From: Parasedimentitalea maritima
Lineage (GTDB): Bacteria; Pseudomonadota; Alphaproteobacteria; Rhodobacterales; Rhodobacteraceae
Direction of reading: 5' to 3'
Assembly: GCF_005771405.1 (NCBI RefSeq)
Contig: NZ_VAUA01000002.1
Location: forward strand, 248,001-312,000
DNA length: 64,000 bases
Made by a program: the position numbers and the translations under genes. Every line of letters starts with the position of its first letter. Position 1 is the stretch's first letter. The notes beneath the pieces were generated by a model. That model did not search any database. It was not told the origin of the DNA and worked only from the letters and a program-made list of their open reading frames with translations. Of this stretch, positions 51,325 through 60,523 are shown in pieces.

Positions 51325-53031
51325 TTAGATCACTGGCGTTTGTGGTGTTGGCTTGTCTGACGCCTCATCGACCCCATCTTCCGGTGCGGCAATGGGTTTG
51401 GGCTGTGGGGACAAAGCCCCATTAGCCAGACCGCTTACCCCATCTTCCATTGACAGACCCAACTCTTCGCCCAGTTTCTTGAGCGCAGGCATCTGCACCG
51501 CCATGCCCATTATCGAATCCAGCGCCTGATTGACCACTGGCTTATCGCCGTCTCCACCGCCGGAACCACCGGACGCAGCCGCACCATTGCCGCCAATACC
51601 ACTAACCTGGTGGATTTTAATCGAGTCGATCTTCTCGGCTGGTTTGACCATCTCAGCGATGATCGTCGGCATTGCCTCAATCCGGGCCAGGTCAACCCGC
51701 ATGCGGATCTGCTCCCCTGACAGCACGTTGTCGGCTTCGACAATCGCACGCTTACCTTCCGCTTCGGCCAGCATGTCGTTCTTCTTAGCTTCAGCGCGGA
51801 TGTTCAGAGCATCCGCTTCAGCCTGCGCCTCTTCGCGCCGGGCATCGGCCCGGTCGGCGGCAGCGTCTTTCTCGGCCAGCGCTGACAACCTGATTGCGGT
51901 GGCCTGACGTTCAGCTTCTTGGGTGGCCTCGATCAATACGATCTGTTTCGCGCGCTCGGCTTCAGCAACTTGGCGAGCGGTAATCACAGACTCTGTCGCC
52001 TTGGTCGCCTCGGCGCGGGCCAGATCTGCAGATGCACGAGCCCGGCTTTCCTCTTCAGACTTTTGTGCAACAATCACCTGACGGTCCTGCTCGGCCACTT
52101 CCAGCTCACGCTCTTTGTTGATCTCTGCCTCACGAATTTTGCGCTCACGCTCAATATCCGCTGACCGAATGGACTCTTCGCGAGCAATACGGGCATGCTC
52201 TTTTTCTTGCTCAGAAGTTTCATGGTGTTTGGCGATCTCAGCTTCTTGCGCCGCGCGCATCTGCTCCACCTGTTTGACCTGTTCGATCTCAGCTTGTCTT
52301 TCGTCCTGTTCAATTGACAGGCGCTCACGTTCAGCTTCCATATGGGCACGACGCACCGCGACCTGAGAATCGGCCTCAATCTGGGCACGCTCTTTTTTCG
52401 ATTTGGCTATCACCTCGGCCAGCTTACGCATCCCTACCGCGTTAAATGCGTTGTTCTCATCCAAAGCCTCAAACGGGGTCTGGTCCAGCGCAGTCAGAGA
52501 TACCGATTCCAAAGACAAACCGTTCTTCAGAAGGTCCTCAGACACGGCATTCTGCACTTCCTGTACAAAGTCAGCGCGTTTTTCGTGCAATCCGTCCATG
52601 GTCATCTGCGCAGCAACTGCCCGCAAGCCGTCAATCAGCTTACCTTCAATCAATTCACGCAGCTGGTTCACATCAAATGTGCGATCGCCCAAGGTCTGGG
52701 CCGCACGGGCGATCCCCTCTTCTGTAGCATTGACCGAAACATAGAATTCCACACCAACATCAACCCGCATCCGGTCTTGTGTGATCAGAGCGGCATCGCC
52801 GTTGCGTTGCACCTCCAGACGCAGGGTTTTCATGTTGACTGGGCTTACTTCGTGCAACAATGGCACAACGATAGTGCCCCCATCCATAATCACGCGCTTA
52901 CCACCCGCCCCGGTCTTAACCAAACTAACTTCGCGTGTGGAACGCCGGTACAGACGACCAAGCACCAGTCCCATCAGAATAAGAAACGCCAGAACACTGG
53001 CGACGGAAATCAACAAAAACTGCAACTCCAT
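51325..53031 (-). CDS. Flotillin-like membrane scaffold protein (YqiK type)
   Basis: 568 residues. An N-terminal membrane segment (FLLISVASVLAFLILMGLVL) is followed by a band-7/SPFH domain (about 40-210, with EFYVSVNATEEGIARAAQTL), a very long Glu/Ala/Arg coiled coil (about 215-450), a Gly-rich linker (GAAASGGSGGGDGDKP) and a short helical tail. Flotillins organise membrane domains and envelope stress tolerance. GGAGG precedes ATG 53031. It follows the YqiJ-like gene by 32 nt; the two form the usual yqiJK pair. Confidence 0.92.
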   Translation of the reverse strand: MELQFLLISVASVLAFLILMGLVLGRLYRRSTREVSLVKTGAGGKRVIMDGGTIVVPLLHEVSPVNMKTLRLEVQRNGDAALITQDRMRVDVGVEFYVSVNATEEGIARAAQTLGDRTFDVNQLRELIEGKLIDGLRAVAAQMTMDGLHEKRADFVQEVQNAVSEDLLKNGLSLESVSLTALDQTPFEALDENNAFNAVGMRKLAEVIAKSKKERAQIEADSQVAVRRAHMEAERERLSIEQDERQAEIEQVKQVEQMRAAQEAEIAKHHETSEQEKEHARIAREESIRSADIERERKIREAEINKERELEVAEQDRQVIVAQKSEEESRARASADLARAEATKATESVITARQVAEAERAKQIVLIEATQEAERQATAIRLSALAEKDAAADRADARREEAQAEADALNIRAEAKKNDMLAEAEGKRAIVEADNVLSGEQIRMRVDLARIEAMPTIIAEMVKPAEKIDSIKIHQVSGIGGNGAAASGGSGGGDGDKPVVNQALDSIMGMAVQMPALKKLGEELGLSMEDGVSGLANGALSPQPKPIAAPEDGVDEASDKPTPQTPVI

Positions 53032-53063
53032 GAGTTACCTCCAAAAATAGAATTTCAATTCAA

Positions 53064-53801
53064 TCAGTCGGACAGGCCGACTAAAACATAGGTGCCACTG
53101 CGACGATCGCGCAGCACCAATACCTCTGTGCCCTGTTCAAGGGTTTCGTCATCGCGCAGAGGTTCGGCCCGCAGGTGATGCGCGTTGCCAAACCGATCAT
53201 TTACCCGCACCTCCGCCGCACGTCCCCGGGTTGCTGTCCCCTGGGAAATCACACCGCGACGGCGCCCTAGCTGGTTCATAGACGAAGCCTCGGTTTCAGT
53301 CTGTGGCAATAGCCTGGCAAAGACCCCGCCAAAGCCACGCGCGAACCAAAGCCCAAAAGCACTAGCAGGCAGAGCCGCAAGCCAAGCCGGGGCCAGCAGG
53401 CCAAACAGTTCCTGCAGTGCAACCTGTAAACCCAGACCACTCAGGCCAAAGCCCATCAGTAAGGCCGCAAGCCAAATCAGCGTTGGCATCTTGCCAAGGC
53501 CCAACCAACTGGTCAAACCACTGCTGGCTTCAATCCCGCCTTCGACGTCGATTTCAGCATCAAACTCGGCCAACTCCAGATCGCCCGGATCTACCAGCAT
53601 CCCTTCGGGGTCCAGATCAAGATCCAGATCAAAATCACCCAAGTCTGGCGCATCACCAATGTCTGGGGCAACGTCGTTGTCACCCGTCATCAAACTGCCA
53701 CCCAGTAACAAAGCCACCAGTTCAAGCCCCATCAGGCCGAACAAAAGCGCCAGAGCAAAGGAAAAAGGTGCAAACGCACCTCCGAGCAGAAAGTCAAACA
53801 T
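53064..53801 (-). CDS. YqiJ-like membrane protein with OB-fold domain
   Basis: 245 residues. One N-terminal membrane helix is followed by an acidic Asp/Leu/Gly-rich stretch (DIGDAPDLGDFDLDLDLDPE), then two or three further helices (LIWLAALLMGFGLSGLGLQV onward) and a C-terminal NfeD/YqiJ OB-fold (ISQGTATRGRAAEVRVNDRF, LVLRDRRSGTYVLVG). YqiJ/NfeD proteins partner with flotillins, here the next gene on the same strand. The acidic linker is longer and more repetitive than usual. Confidence 0.87.
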   Translation of the reverse strand: MFDFLLGGAFAPFSFALALLFGLMGLELVALLLGGSLMTGDNDVAPDIGDAPDLGDFDLDLDLDPEGMLVDPGDLELAEFDAEIDVEGGIEASSGLTSWLGLGKMPTLIWLAALLMGFGLSGLGLQVALQELFGLLAPAWLAALPASAFGLWFARGFGGVFARLLPQTETEASSMNQLGRRRGVISQGTATRGRAAEVRVNDRFGNAHHLRAEPLRDDETLEQGTEVLVLRDRRSGTYVLVGLSD

Positions 53802-53981
53802 ATATGGACCGCCAATCAGTTGGTATGCAAAGGTATACAGTCAAGGTGGGCCTCACATGACATGTTTTCAAGAGGTTAGTGAAATTCTCCTCAGCCGCAG
53901 GACAAGCTACACTCAATATTTTTCGCCTTATACACGATCTGTGCAAGCTCGTCAGCAGTCAAACCAAAGGGAATTACAGTG

Positions 53982-54032
53982 ATCCGTTCGCAAGGGGATT
54001 TCTAACCGGACAGGTTTGCGTTAGACGGATCG
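53982..54032 (+). other. Predicted stem-loop in the metG leader
   Basis: GATCCGT-T-CGCAA pairs with TTGCG-TTAG-ACGGATC across a 22-nt loop, two helices of 7 and 5 bp separated by a small internal loop. It ends 25 nt before the metG start codon. No standard T-box specifier or SAM riboswitch core was recognised. It could be a regulatory leader or simply a structured 5' UTR. Confidence 0.5.
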
Positions 54033-54057
54033 TCAGACAGCTAGGCGGAAAAGCGAT

Positions 54058-55776
54058 ATGGCACGAATTCTCATTACTTCGGCACTTCCCTATATCAATG
54101 GGATCAAACACTTGGGTAACCTCATCGGCAGCCAGCTGCCGGCGGACCTGTATGCCCGTTACAATCGTGGTCGCGGCAATGAAGTCATGTTCCTGTGTGC
54201 CACGGACGAACACGGCACCCCGGCCGAACTGGCCGCTGCTAAGGCAAACCAGCCAGTCGCCGACTATTGCGCCGATATGCAAAAAGTACAGACCGACATC
54301 GCCAACCGCTTTGGCCTGTCATTTGATCACTTTGGCCGCTCATCCAGTCCGCAGAACCACAAGCTGACCCAGCATTTTGCCAGCAAACTGGCCGACGCCG
54401 GTCTGATCACCGAAGTTGCTGATCGTCAGGTCTATTCGAACGCTGATGGCCGTTTCCTACCTGATCGCTATGTCGAAGGCACCTGCCCCAACTGCGGCTA
54501 TGATGGCGCCCGTGGTGATCAGTGCGAAGAATGCACCAAGCAGCTGGACCCAACTGACTTGATCAACCCCCGCTCCACAATTTCCGGGTCCACAGATCTG
54601 GAAGTACGTGAAACCAAGCATCTGTTCCTGCGCCAGTCCGCGATGCGAGATCAGCTGGACCAGTGGATCGACTCCAAAAGTGATTGGCCTATCCTGACCA
54701 CCTCGATTGCCAAGAAATGGCTGCACGATGGCGACGGATTGCAGGACCGTGGCATTACCCGTGATTTGGACTGGGGTGTCCCGGTCAAGAAAGGCGATGC
54801 AGATTGGCCAGGTATGGAAGGTAAGGTCTTCTATGTCTGGTTCGACGCTCCCATCGAATACATCGCTTGTGCAAACGAATGGGCCGAAGCCAACGGCAAG
54901 TCTGATGCCGACTGGGAACGCTGGTGGCGTACAGACAAGGGCGCAGATGATGTGAAATACGTCCAGTTCATGGGCAAGGACAATGTTCCCTTCCACACCC
55001 TATCGTTCCCCGCCACTATCCTTGGTTCGGGTGAGCCGTGGAAGCTGGTCGATCACCTGAAATCGTTCAACTACCTGAACTACGACGGTGGCCAGTTCTC
55101 GACCTCAAAAGGTCGTGGGGTGTTTATGGATCAGGCGTTGGAAATCCTGCCTGCCGACTATTGGCGCTGGTGGTTGTTGAGCCATGCGCCGGAAAGCAGT
55201 GACAGTGAGTTCACCTGGGAGAACTTCCAGCAGTCGGTGAACAAAGATCTGGCTGACGTTCTGGGCAACTTCGTGTCACGCATCACCAAGTTCTGCCGCT
55301 CCAAGTTTGGCGAAGCCATTCCCGAAGGTGGCGAATATGGTGAACAGGAACAGGCTTTGATAGCCGAACTGACCACCCGCATCCGCGCCTATGAGGGCCA
55401 TATGGAAGCGATGGAAATACGCAAGTCAGCGCAAGAGTTGCGGGCTATCTGGGTTGCAGGAAACGAATACCTGCAAAGCGCTGCACCCTGGTCGACTTTC
55501 AAAAGTGACCCGGAAAAAGCCGCCACTCAGGTCCGCATGGGACTGAACCTGATCCGGCTCTATGCTGTGCTTAGCGCACCGTTCATCCCAACAGCGACGG
55601 CGAGTATGCTCAGCGCAATGGACACTCTGAATACCAGTTGGCCTGATGATGTAGCCGAAGCGCTGAACGCCCTGCAGGTTGGTCACGAATTCTCGGTGCC
55701 CGAAGTCCTATTTGCCAAGATCACCGACGATCAGCGTGAAGAGTGGCAACAGCGGTTTTCCGGTGTTCGTGACTAG
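54058..55776 (+). CDS. metG: Methionyl-tRNA synthetase
   Basis: 572 residues, class I synthetase charging tRNA-Met. [20 protein letters not shown] contains the HIGH-type signature (HLGN). The KMSKS-type loop reads FSTSKGRG. A zinc knuckle with four Cys ([17 protein letters not shown]) lies near residue 142. An anticodon-binding helical domain follows, and there is no C-terminal tRNA-binding (Trbp111-like) extension. The ribosome site GGCGGA is 9 nt before ATG 54058, just after the leader stem-loop. Confidence 0.96.
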   Translation: MARILITSALPYINGIKHLGNLIGSQLPADLYARYNRGRGNEVMFLCATDEHGTPAELAAAKANQPVADYCADMQKVQTDIANRFGLSFDHFGRSSSPQNHKLTQHFASKLADAGLITEVADRQVYSNADGRFLPDRYVEGTCPNCGYDGARGDQCEECTKQLDPTDLINPRSTISGSTDLEVRETKHLFLRQSAMRDQLDQWIDSKSDWPILTTSIAKKWLHDGDGLQDRGITRDLDWGVPVKKGDADWPGMEGKVFYVWFDAPIEYIACANEWAEANGKSDADWERWWRTDKGADDVKYVQFMGKDNVPFHTLSFPATILGSGEPWKLVDHLKSFNYLNYDGGQFSTSKGRGVFMDQALEILPADYWRWWLLSHAPESSDSEFTWENFQQSVNKDLADVLGNFVSRITKFCRSKFGEAIPEGGEYGEQEQALIAELTTRIRAYEGHMEAMEIRKSAQELRAIWVAGNEYLQSAAPWSTFKSDPEKAATQVRMGLNLIRLYAVLSAPFIPTATASMLSAMDTLNTSWPDDVAEALNALQVGHEFSVPEVLFAKITDDQREEWQQRFSGVRD

Positions 55777-55822
55777 TTTGCGCACCTCGTATCGTTAACC
55801 CGTTACGCTTGCCCAACAAAAA

Positions 55823-55849
55823 CGCGCCTCACTTGGGCGCGATTTTTTT
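55823..55849 (+). terminator. Rho-independent terminator of metG
   Basis: CGCGCC-TCACTTG-GGCGCG followed by A and seven T, 47 nt after the metG stop. Confidence 0.92.
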
Positions 55850-55897
55850 GTTTTCAGCAACAATGCAGTCCGCCCACAAAGCAGAAATTGTTGACTG

Positions 55898-56086
55898 CTA
55901 GTAGCCCCGCGCATTCAATTGCTGGCGCGAGTAGTGGCCAATATCTGCACATGCGACAAAATCCCCGGCAACACAGGACGCTTTTTGTGCCCGCAATTCA
56001 GCTGTCGGGAAGCGATACCCTGCACAGGCTGAAACCAACACTGCCAGCAACAAACTTACGCAACAAGTCGACGGTACCAAGTCCAC
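55898..56086 (-). CDS. Very small lipoprotein (62 aa)
   Basis: Type II signal peptide with lipobox VLVSAC (about Cys21), then a 40-residue mature tail containing two Cys (KASCVAGDF and VACADIGH) that may be disulfide-linked. The GTG at 56086 is preceded at 11 nt by a perfect AGGAGG. No family is known to me. It is transcribed away from hemP and converges on metG. Confidence 0.62.
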   Translation of the reverse strand: MDLVPSTCCVSLLLAVLVSACAGYRFPTAELRAQKASCVAGDFVACADIGHYSRQQLNARGY

Positions 56087-56185
56087 CTACTTATTGTCCT
56101 CCTTATGGCATCAGTCACTGTACGGTCGAAAGATAAACCGCAATTCAGCGACAATATTCTTCAGAAATTTAATTCCGACTAAAAA

Positions 56186-56207
56186 ACTCAGGTTGACATA
56201 CCTGAGT
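56186..56207. promoter_or_regulatory. Palindromic candidate operator upstream of hemP
   Basis: ACTCAGGT-TGACAT-ACCTGAGT, a perfect 8-bp inverted repeat with a 6-nt centre that contains a -35-like TTGACA (56193-56198). A further half-site TCAGGT follows at 56215-56220. Overlap with the likely promoter of an iron/heme operon suggests an iron-responsive repressor site; the identity of the regulator (Irr, RirA, IscR or Fur type) is not settled. Confidence 0.7.
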
Positions 56208-56360
56208 AAATAAATCAGGTTCTCCTCAATCCAGCCAACCTGTGTCGCCACAGGTCAGCCCGAACCAAATCATAGATCATATCGCCCATGCCAATACGAA
56301 ACATCTCATCCCAGACACACGGCATTCAGATCGGGCGGACATCAGCAAAGGGCGACCCTC

Positions 56361-56525
56361 ATGAACATGCACGTGGCCGAAACAACCTCAACCACCACCG
56401 AAGTTTTCCCGACCTATCATGCCGAGGAGCTGACACGCGGCGGCATCCAGGCACGCATTCTACTGAACGGTCAGATTTACAGCCTCCGCATCACACGTGC
56501 GGGCAAGTTGATCCTGACCAAATGA
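56361..56525 (+). CDS. hemP: Hemin uptake protein HemP
   Basis: 54 residues, below the length that gene finders readily accept. The C-terminal motif of HemP/HmuP is clear: HAEELTRGGIQARILLNGQ, then YSLRITRAGKLILTK ending in Lys. HemP-type proteins promote expression of heme-uptake genes. ATG 56361 (with a second in-frame ATG at 56367) follows a GGGCGACC stretch. Its stop overlaps the next gene's ATG (ATGA at 56522-56525). Confidence 0.9.
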   Translation: MNMHVAETTSTTTEVFPTYHAEELTRGGIQARILLNGQIYSLRITRAGKLILTK

Positions 56526-56998
56526 ACCAGCAGACATCTCTTCGAGGAGGGGCCACCGTTGGCACCCTTTCCGAACTCGCCCCAATTGAAACAGCCGCTG
56601 TGCGTCACTTGCGTCAATGGTTCGCCAGTCCCGAAACGCGTCTTGAAATGCGCGACGATGTCACCAACCTGCTTGGCCCAGAGTTGTCAGAGGTTGCGCT
56701 AGAAACCTTTGGTCAGCTTTGTATGCTGTGTGTCCAATATGGCCGCCGCCCCTTGATCCGGCACGGCATAAAGTGCGCCTGCCTCGGGGCTGACGAAAAC
56801 TGTTTTGCCAATATGATTGCCGCCGCCGCGGATGGTCAGATCGATGACACTATGTTGTTTGCGTCCCTTATCGTCCGTCCCGCGGTCGCCCGCCAGCTGC
56901 TCCCGCTGGCCTCTGAGTTTGGTTATTTGCTCAGACAAATGACCACAGCGACGCCACCACCACCGGCGCGTCAATCCATCTCCACCACACTTCACTGA
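56522..56998 (+). CDS. Unknown Cys-rich protein co-encoded with hemP
   Basis: 158 residues, no signal peptide or membrane segment; largely helical with a Pro-rich tail (TATPPPPARQ). Five Cys are grouped at 67, 70, 85, 87 and 94 (LCMLC and KCACLGADENC), enough for an iron-sulfur cluster or zinc site. It begins inside the hemP stop (ATGA) and ends 28 nt before the imelysin gene. Not a known heme-uptake enzyme. A cytoplasmic iron or heme sensor role is only a guess from context. Confidence 0.82.
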   Translation: MNQQTSLRGGATVGTLSELAPIETAAVRHLRQWFASPETRLEMRDDVTNLLGPELSEVALETFGQLCMLCVQYGRRPLIRHGIKCACLGADENCFANMIAAAADGQIDDTMLFASLIVRPAVARQLLPLASEFGYLLRQMTTATPPPPARQSISTTLH

Positions 56999-57026
56999 TA
57001 CCAAACACCCACAAGGACATTACTTT

Positions 57027-58295
57027 ATGAAAACGTTGATTCTTGCCGGCACAGCACTGACAACACTTGCTGCTGGTTCATCGGCGGCTTTTGCTGCTGA
57101 TAAAGCTGCTGTGCTGACCAACTACTCGAACATTGCCGAGGCAAAATTTCAGGACAGCCTTGCCACTGCGCAGGTATTGCAGACCGCTGTTGAGGCCCTT
57201 TTGGCTGCTCCCTCTGTCGAAACACTGGAAGCCGCGCGCGGCGCGTGGCTGGACTCGCGCGTTCCTTATCAGCAATCCGAAGTGTTCCGCTTTGGCAATG
57301 CAATCGTTGATGACTGGGAAGGCAAGGTAAACGCCTGGCCACTCGACGAAGGCCTGATCGACTATGTTGATGCATCTTATGGCGGTCCTTCCGACGAAAA
57401 CGCCTTGGCCGTGTTGAACGTTGTTGCCAACCCTGCGTTTGAGCTGTCCGGTAAATCCATCGACGCAAGTGACATCACCCCTGCCCTGCTGGAAGGCTCA
57501 CTGCACGAGGCCGAAGGCGTTGAATCCAACGTCGCCACTGGCTACCACGCCATTGAATTCCTGCTCTGGGGTCAAGATCTGAATGGCACCAACCACGGCG
57601 CTGGCAACCGTCCATTCACCGACTACGCAGCAGGTGACGATTGCACCAATGACAACTGCGACCGCCGTGGTGCCTATCTAAAGGCCGCAACCGAGCTGCT
57701 GATTTCAGATCTGGAATGGATGGCTGCACAATGGGCCACCGACGGTGACGCCCGCACCTCACTTCTGGCAGACGAAAATGCCGGCATATCGGCCATGCTG
57801 ACTGGTATGGGCTCGCTGTCCTACGGCGAACAGGCTGGTGAGCGCATGCGTCTGGGCCTGATGCTCAACGATCCCGAAGAAGAGCACGATTGCTTCTCCG
57901 ACAACACCCACAACAGCCACTACTATGATGGCAAGGGCGTGCAGAACGTCTATCTGGGTGAATACACCCGTGTGAACGGCGACGTTGTATCGGGTGCCTC
58001 GCTCTCCGATCTTGTCATGGCCGTAAACTCGGATCTGGACGCGGAGATGCGCGGCAAGTTGACCGCGACCATGGATGCACTTGGCGCTCTCAAAGCCGCA
58101 GCTGACGGCGGTTTCTCCTATGACCAGATGCTGGCGCAAGGTAACGCCGAAGGCGAAGCCCTGGTCATGGGCGGCATCAACGGTCTGGTTGATCAGACGC
58201 AGTCGATTGAGCGTGTAGTCACCGCGCTGAAACTTGACGGTATCGCGTTCGAAGGTTCAGACTCTCTGGATAACCCAACGGCTGTATTCCAGTAA
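57027..58295 (+). CDS. Imelysin-family (peptidase M75) iron-regulated protein
   Basis: 422 residues. A signal peptide (MKTLILAGTALTTLAAGSSA..AFA) leads into an imelysin fold with the GxHxxE signature as ATGYHAIEFLLWG (about residues 170-182). A Cys pair (DDCTNDNCDRR) and a His-rich stretch (EEEHDCFSDNTHNSHYYDG) are also present. Imelysins are periplasmic iron-binding/uptake proteins (IrpA, EfeO/EfeM kin). AAGGA precedes ATG 57027. It belongs to the hemP unit. Confidence 0.93.
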   Translation: MKTLILAGTALTTLAAGSSAAFAADKAAVLTNYSNIAEAKFQDSLATAQVLQTAVEALLAAPSVETLEAARGAWLDSRVPYQQSEVFRFGNAIVDDWEGKVNAWPLDEGLIDYVDASYGGPSDENALAVLNVVANPAFELSGKSIDASDITPALLEGSLHEAEGVESNVATGYHAIEFLLWGQDLNGTNHGAGNRPFTDYAAGDDCTNDNCDRRGAYLKAATELLISDLEWMAAQWATDGDARTSLLADENAGISAMLTGMGSLSYGEQAGERMRLGLMLNDPEEEHDCFSDNTHNSHYYDGKGVQNVYLGEYTRVNGDVVSGASLSDLVMAVNSDLDAEMRGKLTATMDALGALKAAADGGFSYDQMLAQGNAEGEALVMGGINGLVDQTQSIERVVTALKLDGIAFEGSDSLDNPTAVFQ

Positions 58296-58398
58296 GTACC
58301 GGTCTGTTTCGGCCCGCCTTGAGAGAGGCAAGTCGGTAGTCCATTTTGACAGCTTTTGAGTTTCTATCAATGATACCTTGGCTTCAAAACAGCCTTGC

Positions 58399-58428
58399 AA
58401 AGGGTCGCGATTTTTCGCGGCCCTTTTT
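58399..58428 (+). terminator. Rho-independent terminator after the first imelysin gene
   Basis: AAAGGG-T-CGCG, loop ATTTTT, CGCG-G-CCCTTTTT, 104 nt after the stop. Confidence 0.88.
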
Positions 58429-58569
58429 CCTGGATAACTGGAGTGAGAAGCCTGATCGCTTCATGTCCAGACTCAACCTAGCGCCACACACTATGTGATG
58501 ACGCATCTATAGGGTTGTATGACGTATGATTTTGTATATGAAATTTACAAATTTTTCAGGAGATTATTT

Positions 58570-59007
58570 GTGAGCACACCCAAGCTACACCCAATGGCAC
58601 CGGACCATATTCCATCTTATGTAGTCCAGGCAGATGGAAGCGATTTTTTGTTCAGTTTCATGGTCGTTTTTACCATCATCCTGATTGTGCTGATCGGTTT
58701 GGCCTATTTCACGCTACACGCTATCCCTGAAAAAATGGCCCACAGCTCCAATCATTCTCAGTTTCAACTGGTGGGAATTCTGGCTCTGCTTGCGCTGTTT
58801 ACCCACAACGGATTGTTTTGGGTTGCCGCCATCCTTGTTGCAGGTTTCCAAATACCGGATTTCGCAGCGCCATTAAAATCTATCGCCGACGCCATTCGCT
58901 CTTTGGCCCCCCAACAGCCCGCCACTGCGCCAACTGCACCAGACACCACGACATCGGAACCAGCTGCAACGCCAACCGAAGCCCAAAATCTGGTTCAGGA
59001 GCACTAA
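58570..59007 (+). CDS. DUF3302 membrane protein (YiaW-like)
   Basis: 145 residues. After a polar N-terminus there are two hydrophobic segments (FSFMVVFTIILIVLIGLAYF and LVGILALLALFTHNGLFWVA) joined by the family motif LHAIPEKMAHSSNHSQ, followed by a Pro/Thr/Ala-rich tail (TAPTAPDTTTSEPAATP). It matches the DUF3302 group, whose E. coli member YiaW pairs with the HlyD-type YiaV. The start is GTG 58570 with AGGAG 7 nt upstream; the longer frame to 58519 is rejected. The HlyD-like gene follows after 3 nt. Confidence 0.83.
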   Translation: MSTPKLHPMAPDHIPSYVVQADGSDFLFSFMVVFTIILIVLIGLAYFTLHAIPEKMAHSSNHSQFQLVGILALLALFTHNGLFWVAAILVAGFQIPDFAAPLKSIADAIRSLAPQQPATAPTAPDTTTSEPAATPTEAQNLVQEH

Positions 59008-59010
59008 GCC

Positions 59011-60243
59011 ATGCTGGAAACCATGATATGTGCGCTAGTCACCATTCTGCCAGACTTTTTGTTTAGGCGTTTTGTTCAAGGAAAGCGGGTCGGCCAGGAA
59101 ATCACCCTGTTCACTCTGTGGTACGAATTGCGCTGGGGTTTGACCACCTGTGCCATTTTAGCCCTGACGATTATTACCACCCTGTTTTACTTCCACCCTT
59201 CGACCACAAGCGTTGCCTCCTATTTCCGCACCGTCACCATTCTGCCCCAAGTCGGCGGTCGGGTTGCTGAAATCTATGTGGTCAACAACCAGAAGATTGT
59301 CGCCGGACAACCCATTCTCAGGCTAGAAGACTTCAGTCAACAGGCTCAGGTGCAGGCTGCCAATGCTCAAATTTCCGAAGTTCAGGCCTCGCTCAATGTC
59401 GCAAAAACAGATCTGGCCGAAGCTGATGCAGGCATCGCCGGCGCACAGGCCTCTTTGGCACAGTCCGCAGACGATCTTCAGCGCAACCAAATCCTGCGTG
59501 ACGAGGGATCCAGTGCGGTGCGTTTGACCGAGATTGAACGGCTCGAAAACCTCGTTGCAGAGCGCGAGGCCCAAGTGGCGGCGGCACGGGCTCACCGGGA
59601 GGCGGTCGAGTATCAGATCAACGAACTGATCCCGGCCCAGATGAACAGCGCCCTGGCACAGCTCGATGCGGCCCAGGCCGAATTGAACAAAACCATCGTC
59701 GAAGCTGGTGTCACTGGCACCATCGAACAATTTGGTCTGCAAGTTGGCGATTATGTTAGCCCCCTGCTGCGGCCAGCTGGTATTATGGTTCCTTCGAATT
59801 CAGGGCATTCCAGATTCGAAGCCGGTTTCAATCAGATGGCTGCACAGGTCATCAAACCCGGCATGATCGGTGAACTGGGCTGCATGACAAGCCCATTCAC
59901 CGTGGTTCCGGTTGTTGTGACAAGTGTGCAGGATGTGATCCCTTCCGGCCAGATCCGACCCAGCGACGAGCTGCGTGACCCGCAAAAGAACGCAACCCCA
60001 GGAACTGTCCTAGTCTACCTGGAACCTCTATATGACGGGTTTGCCGAAAAGATCCCGCCAGGCAGCAACTGTCTGGCAAATGTCTACACTGACAACCACA
60101 GCAAGCTGCATGCCGAAGGATTGGGTATCTGGAACAAGGCCTTTTTACATGTGGTCGACACAATTGGCGTCGTCCATGCCGCAGGTTTGCGGCTCCGTCT
60201 GATCCTGATGCCGGTCAACACATTGGTCCTGACCGGCCACTAA
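59011..60243 (+). CDS. HlyD-family membrane fusion/secretion protein (YiaV-like)
   Basis: 410 residues. One membrane helix (LTTCAILALTIITTLFYF, about 42-60) is followed by a biotinyl-lipoyl half (TVTILPQVGGRVAEIYVVNN), a long coiled-coil hairpin (about 110-215, with EVQASLNVAKTDLAEADAG), and the returning lipoyl half and barrel (VTGTIEQFGLQVGDYVSPLL). No ABC or RND partner is encoded nearby, only the DUF3302 protein. AGGAGC precedes ATG 59011. Confidence 0.88.
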   Translation: MLETMICALVTILPDFLFRRFVQGKRVGQEITLFTLWYELRWGLTTCAILALTIITTLFYFHPSTTSVASYFRTVTILPQVGGRVAEIYVVNNQKIVAGQPILRLEDFSQQAQVQAANAQISEVQASLNVAKTDLAEADAGIAGAQASLAQSADDLQRNQILRDEGSSAVRLTEIERLENLVAEREAQVAAARAHREAVEYQINELIPAQMNSALAQLDAAQAELNKTIVEAGVTGTIEQFGLQVGDYVSPLLRPAGIMVPSNSGHSRFEAGFNQMAAQVIKPGMIGELGCMTSPFTVVPVVVTSVQDVIPSGQIRPSDELRDPQKNATPGTVLVYLEPLYDGFAEKIPPGSNCLANVYTDNHSKLHAEGLGIWNKAFLHVVDTIGVVHAAGLRLRLILMPVNTLVLTGH

Positions 60244-60273
60244 CACCTGGTTCAGCCAGATGCACAGATCAAA

Positions 60274-60305
60274 GGCTATTTCCACATCAGGAAATAGCCT
60301 TTTTG
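60274..60305 (+). terminator. Rho-independent terminator after the HlyD-like gene
   Basis: GGCTATTTCC-ACATCA-GGAAATAGCC followed by five T, a perfect 10-bp stem 30 nt after the stop. Confidence 0.92.
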
Positions 60306-60523
60306 CTTGGCATTTCAGAATCCGATGTCAACCAACAACCTGTTGCCCCTGCGAACACTTCATCAGGCGGTGCACCCCATTCTTGTCGCTAACCTCTCTC
60401 CCATCGGTCATTCTGACTATTTTGCTCAGAAACTCTTGAAACCCGATAGAAACTGTCAGATAAAATTCACATCGAATCAATCACCGCTGGGCAGCCCACT
60501 TTGCCAGTTAGTAGGACCAAGCT

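Noticed and set aside
53802-54057. T-box or SAM riboswitch for metG
   Set aside because: No recognisable T-box bulge (UGGN) context or SAM core; only a stem-loop is supported.
60410-60440. Imperfect TGAC...TCA palindrome before bfd as an iron box
   Set aside because: Only a partial match (about 4 of 6 bases per arm), not distinguishable from chance.
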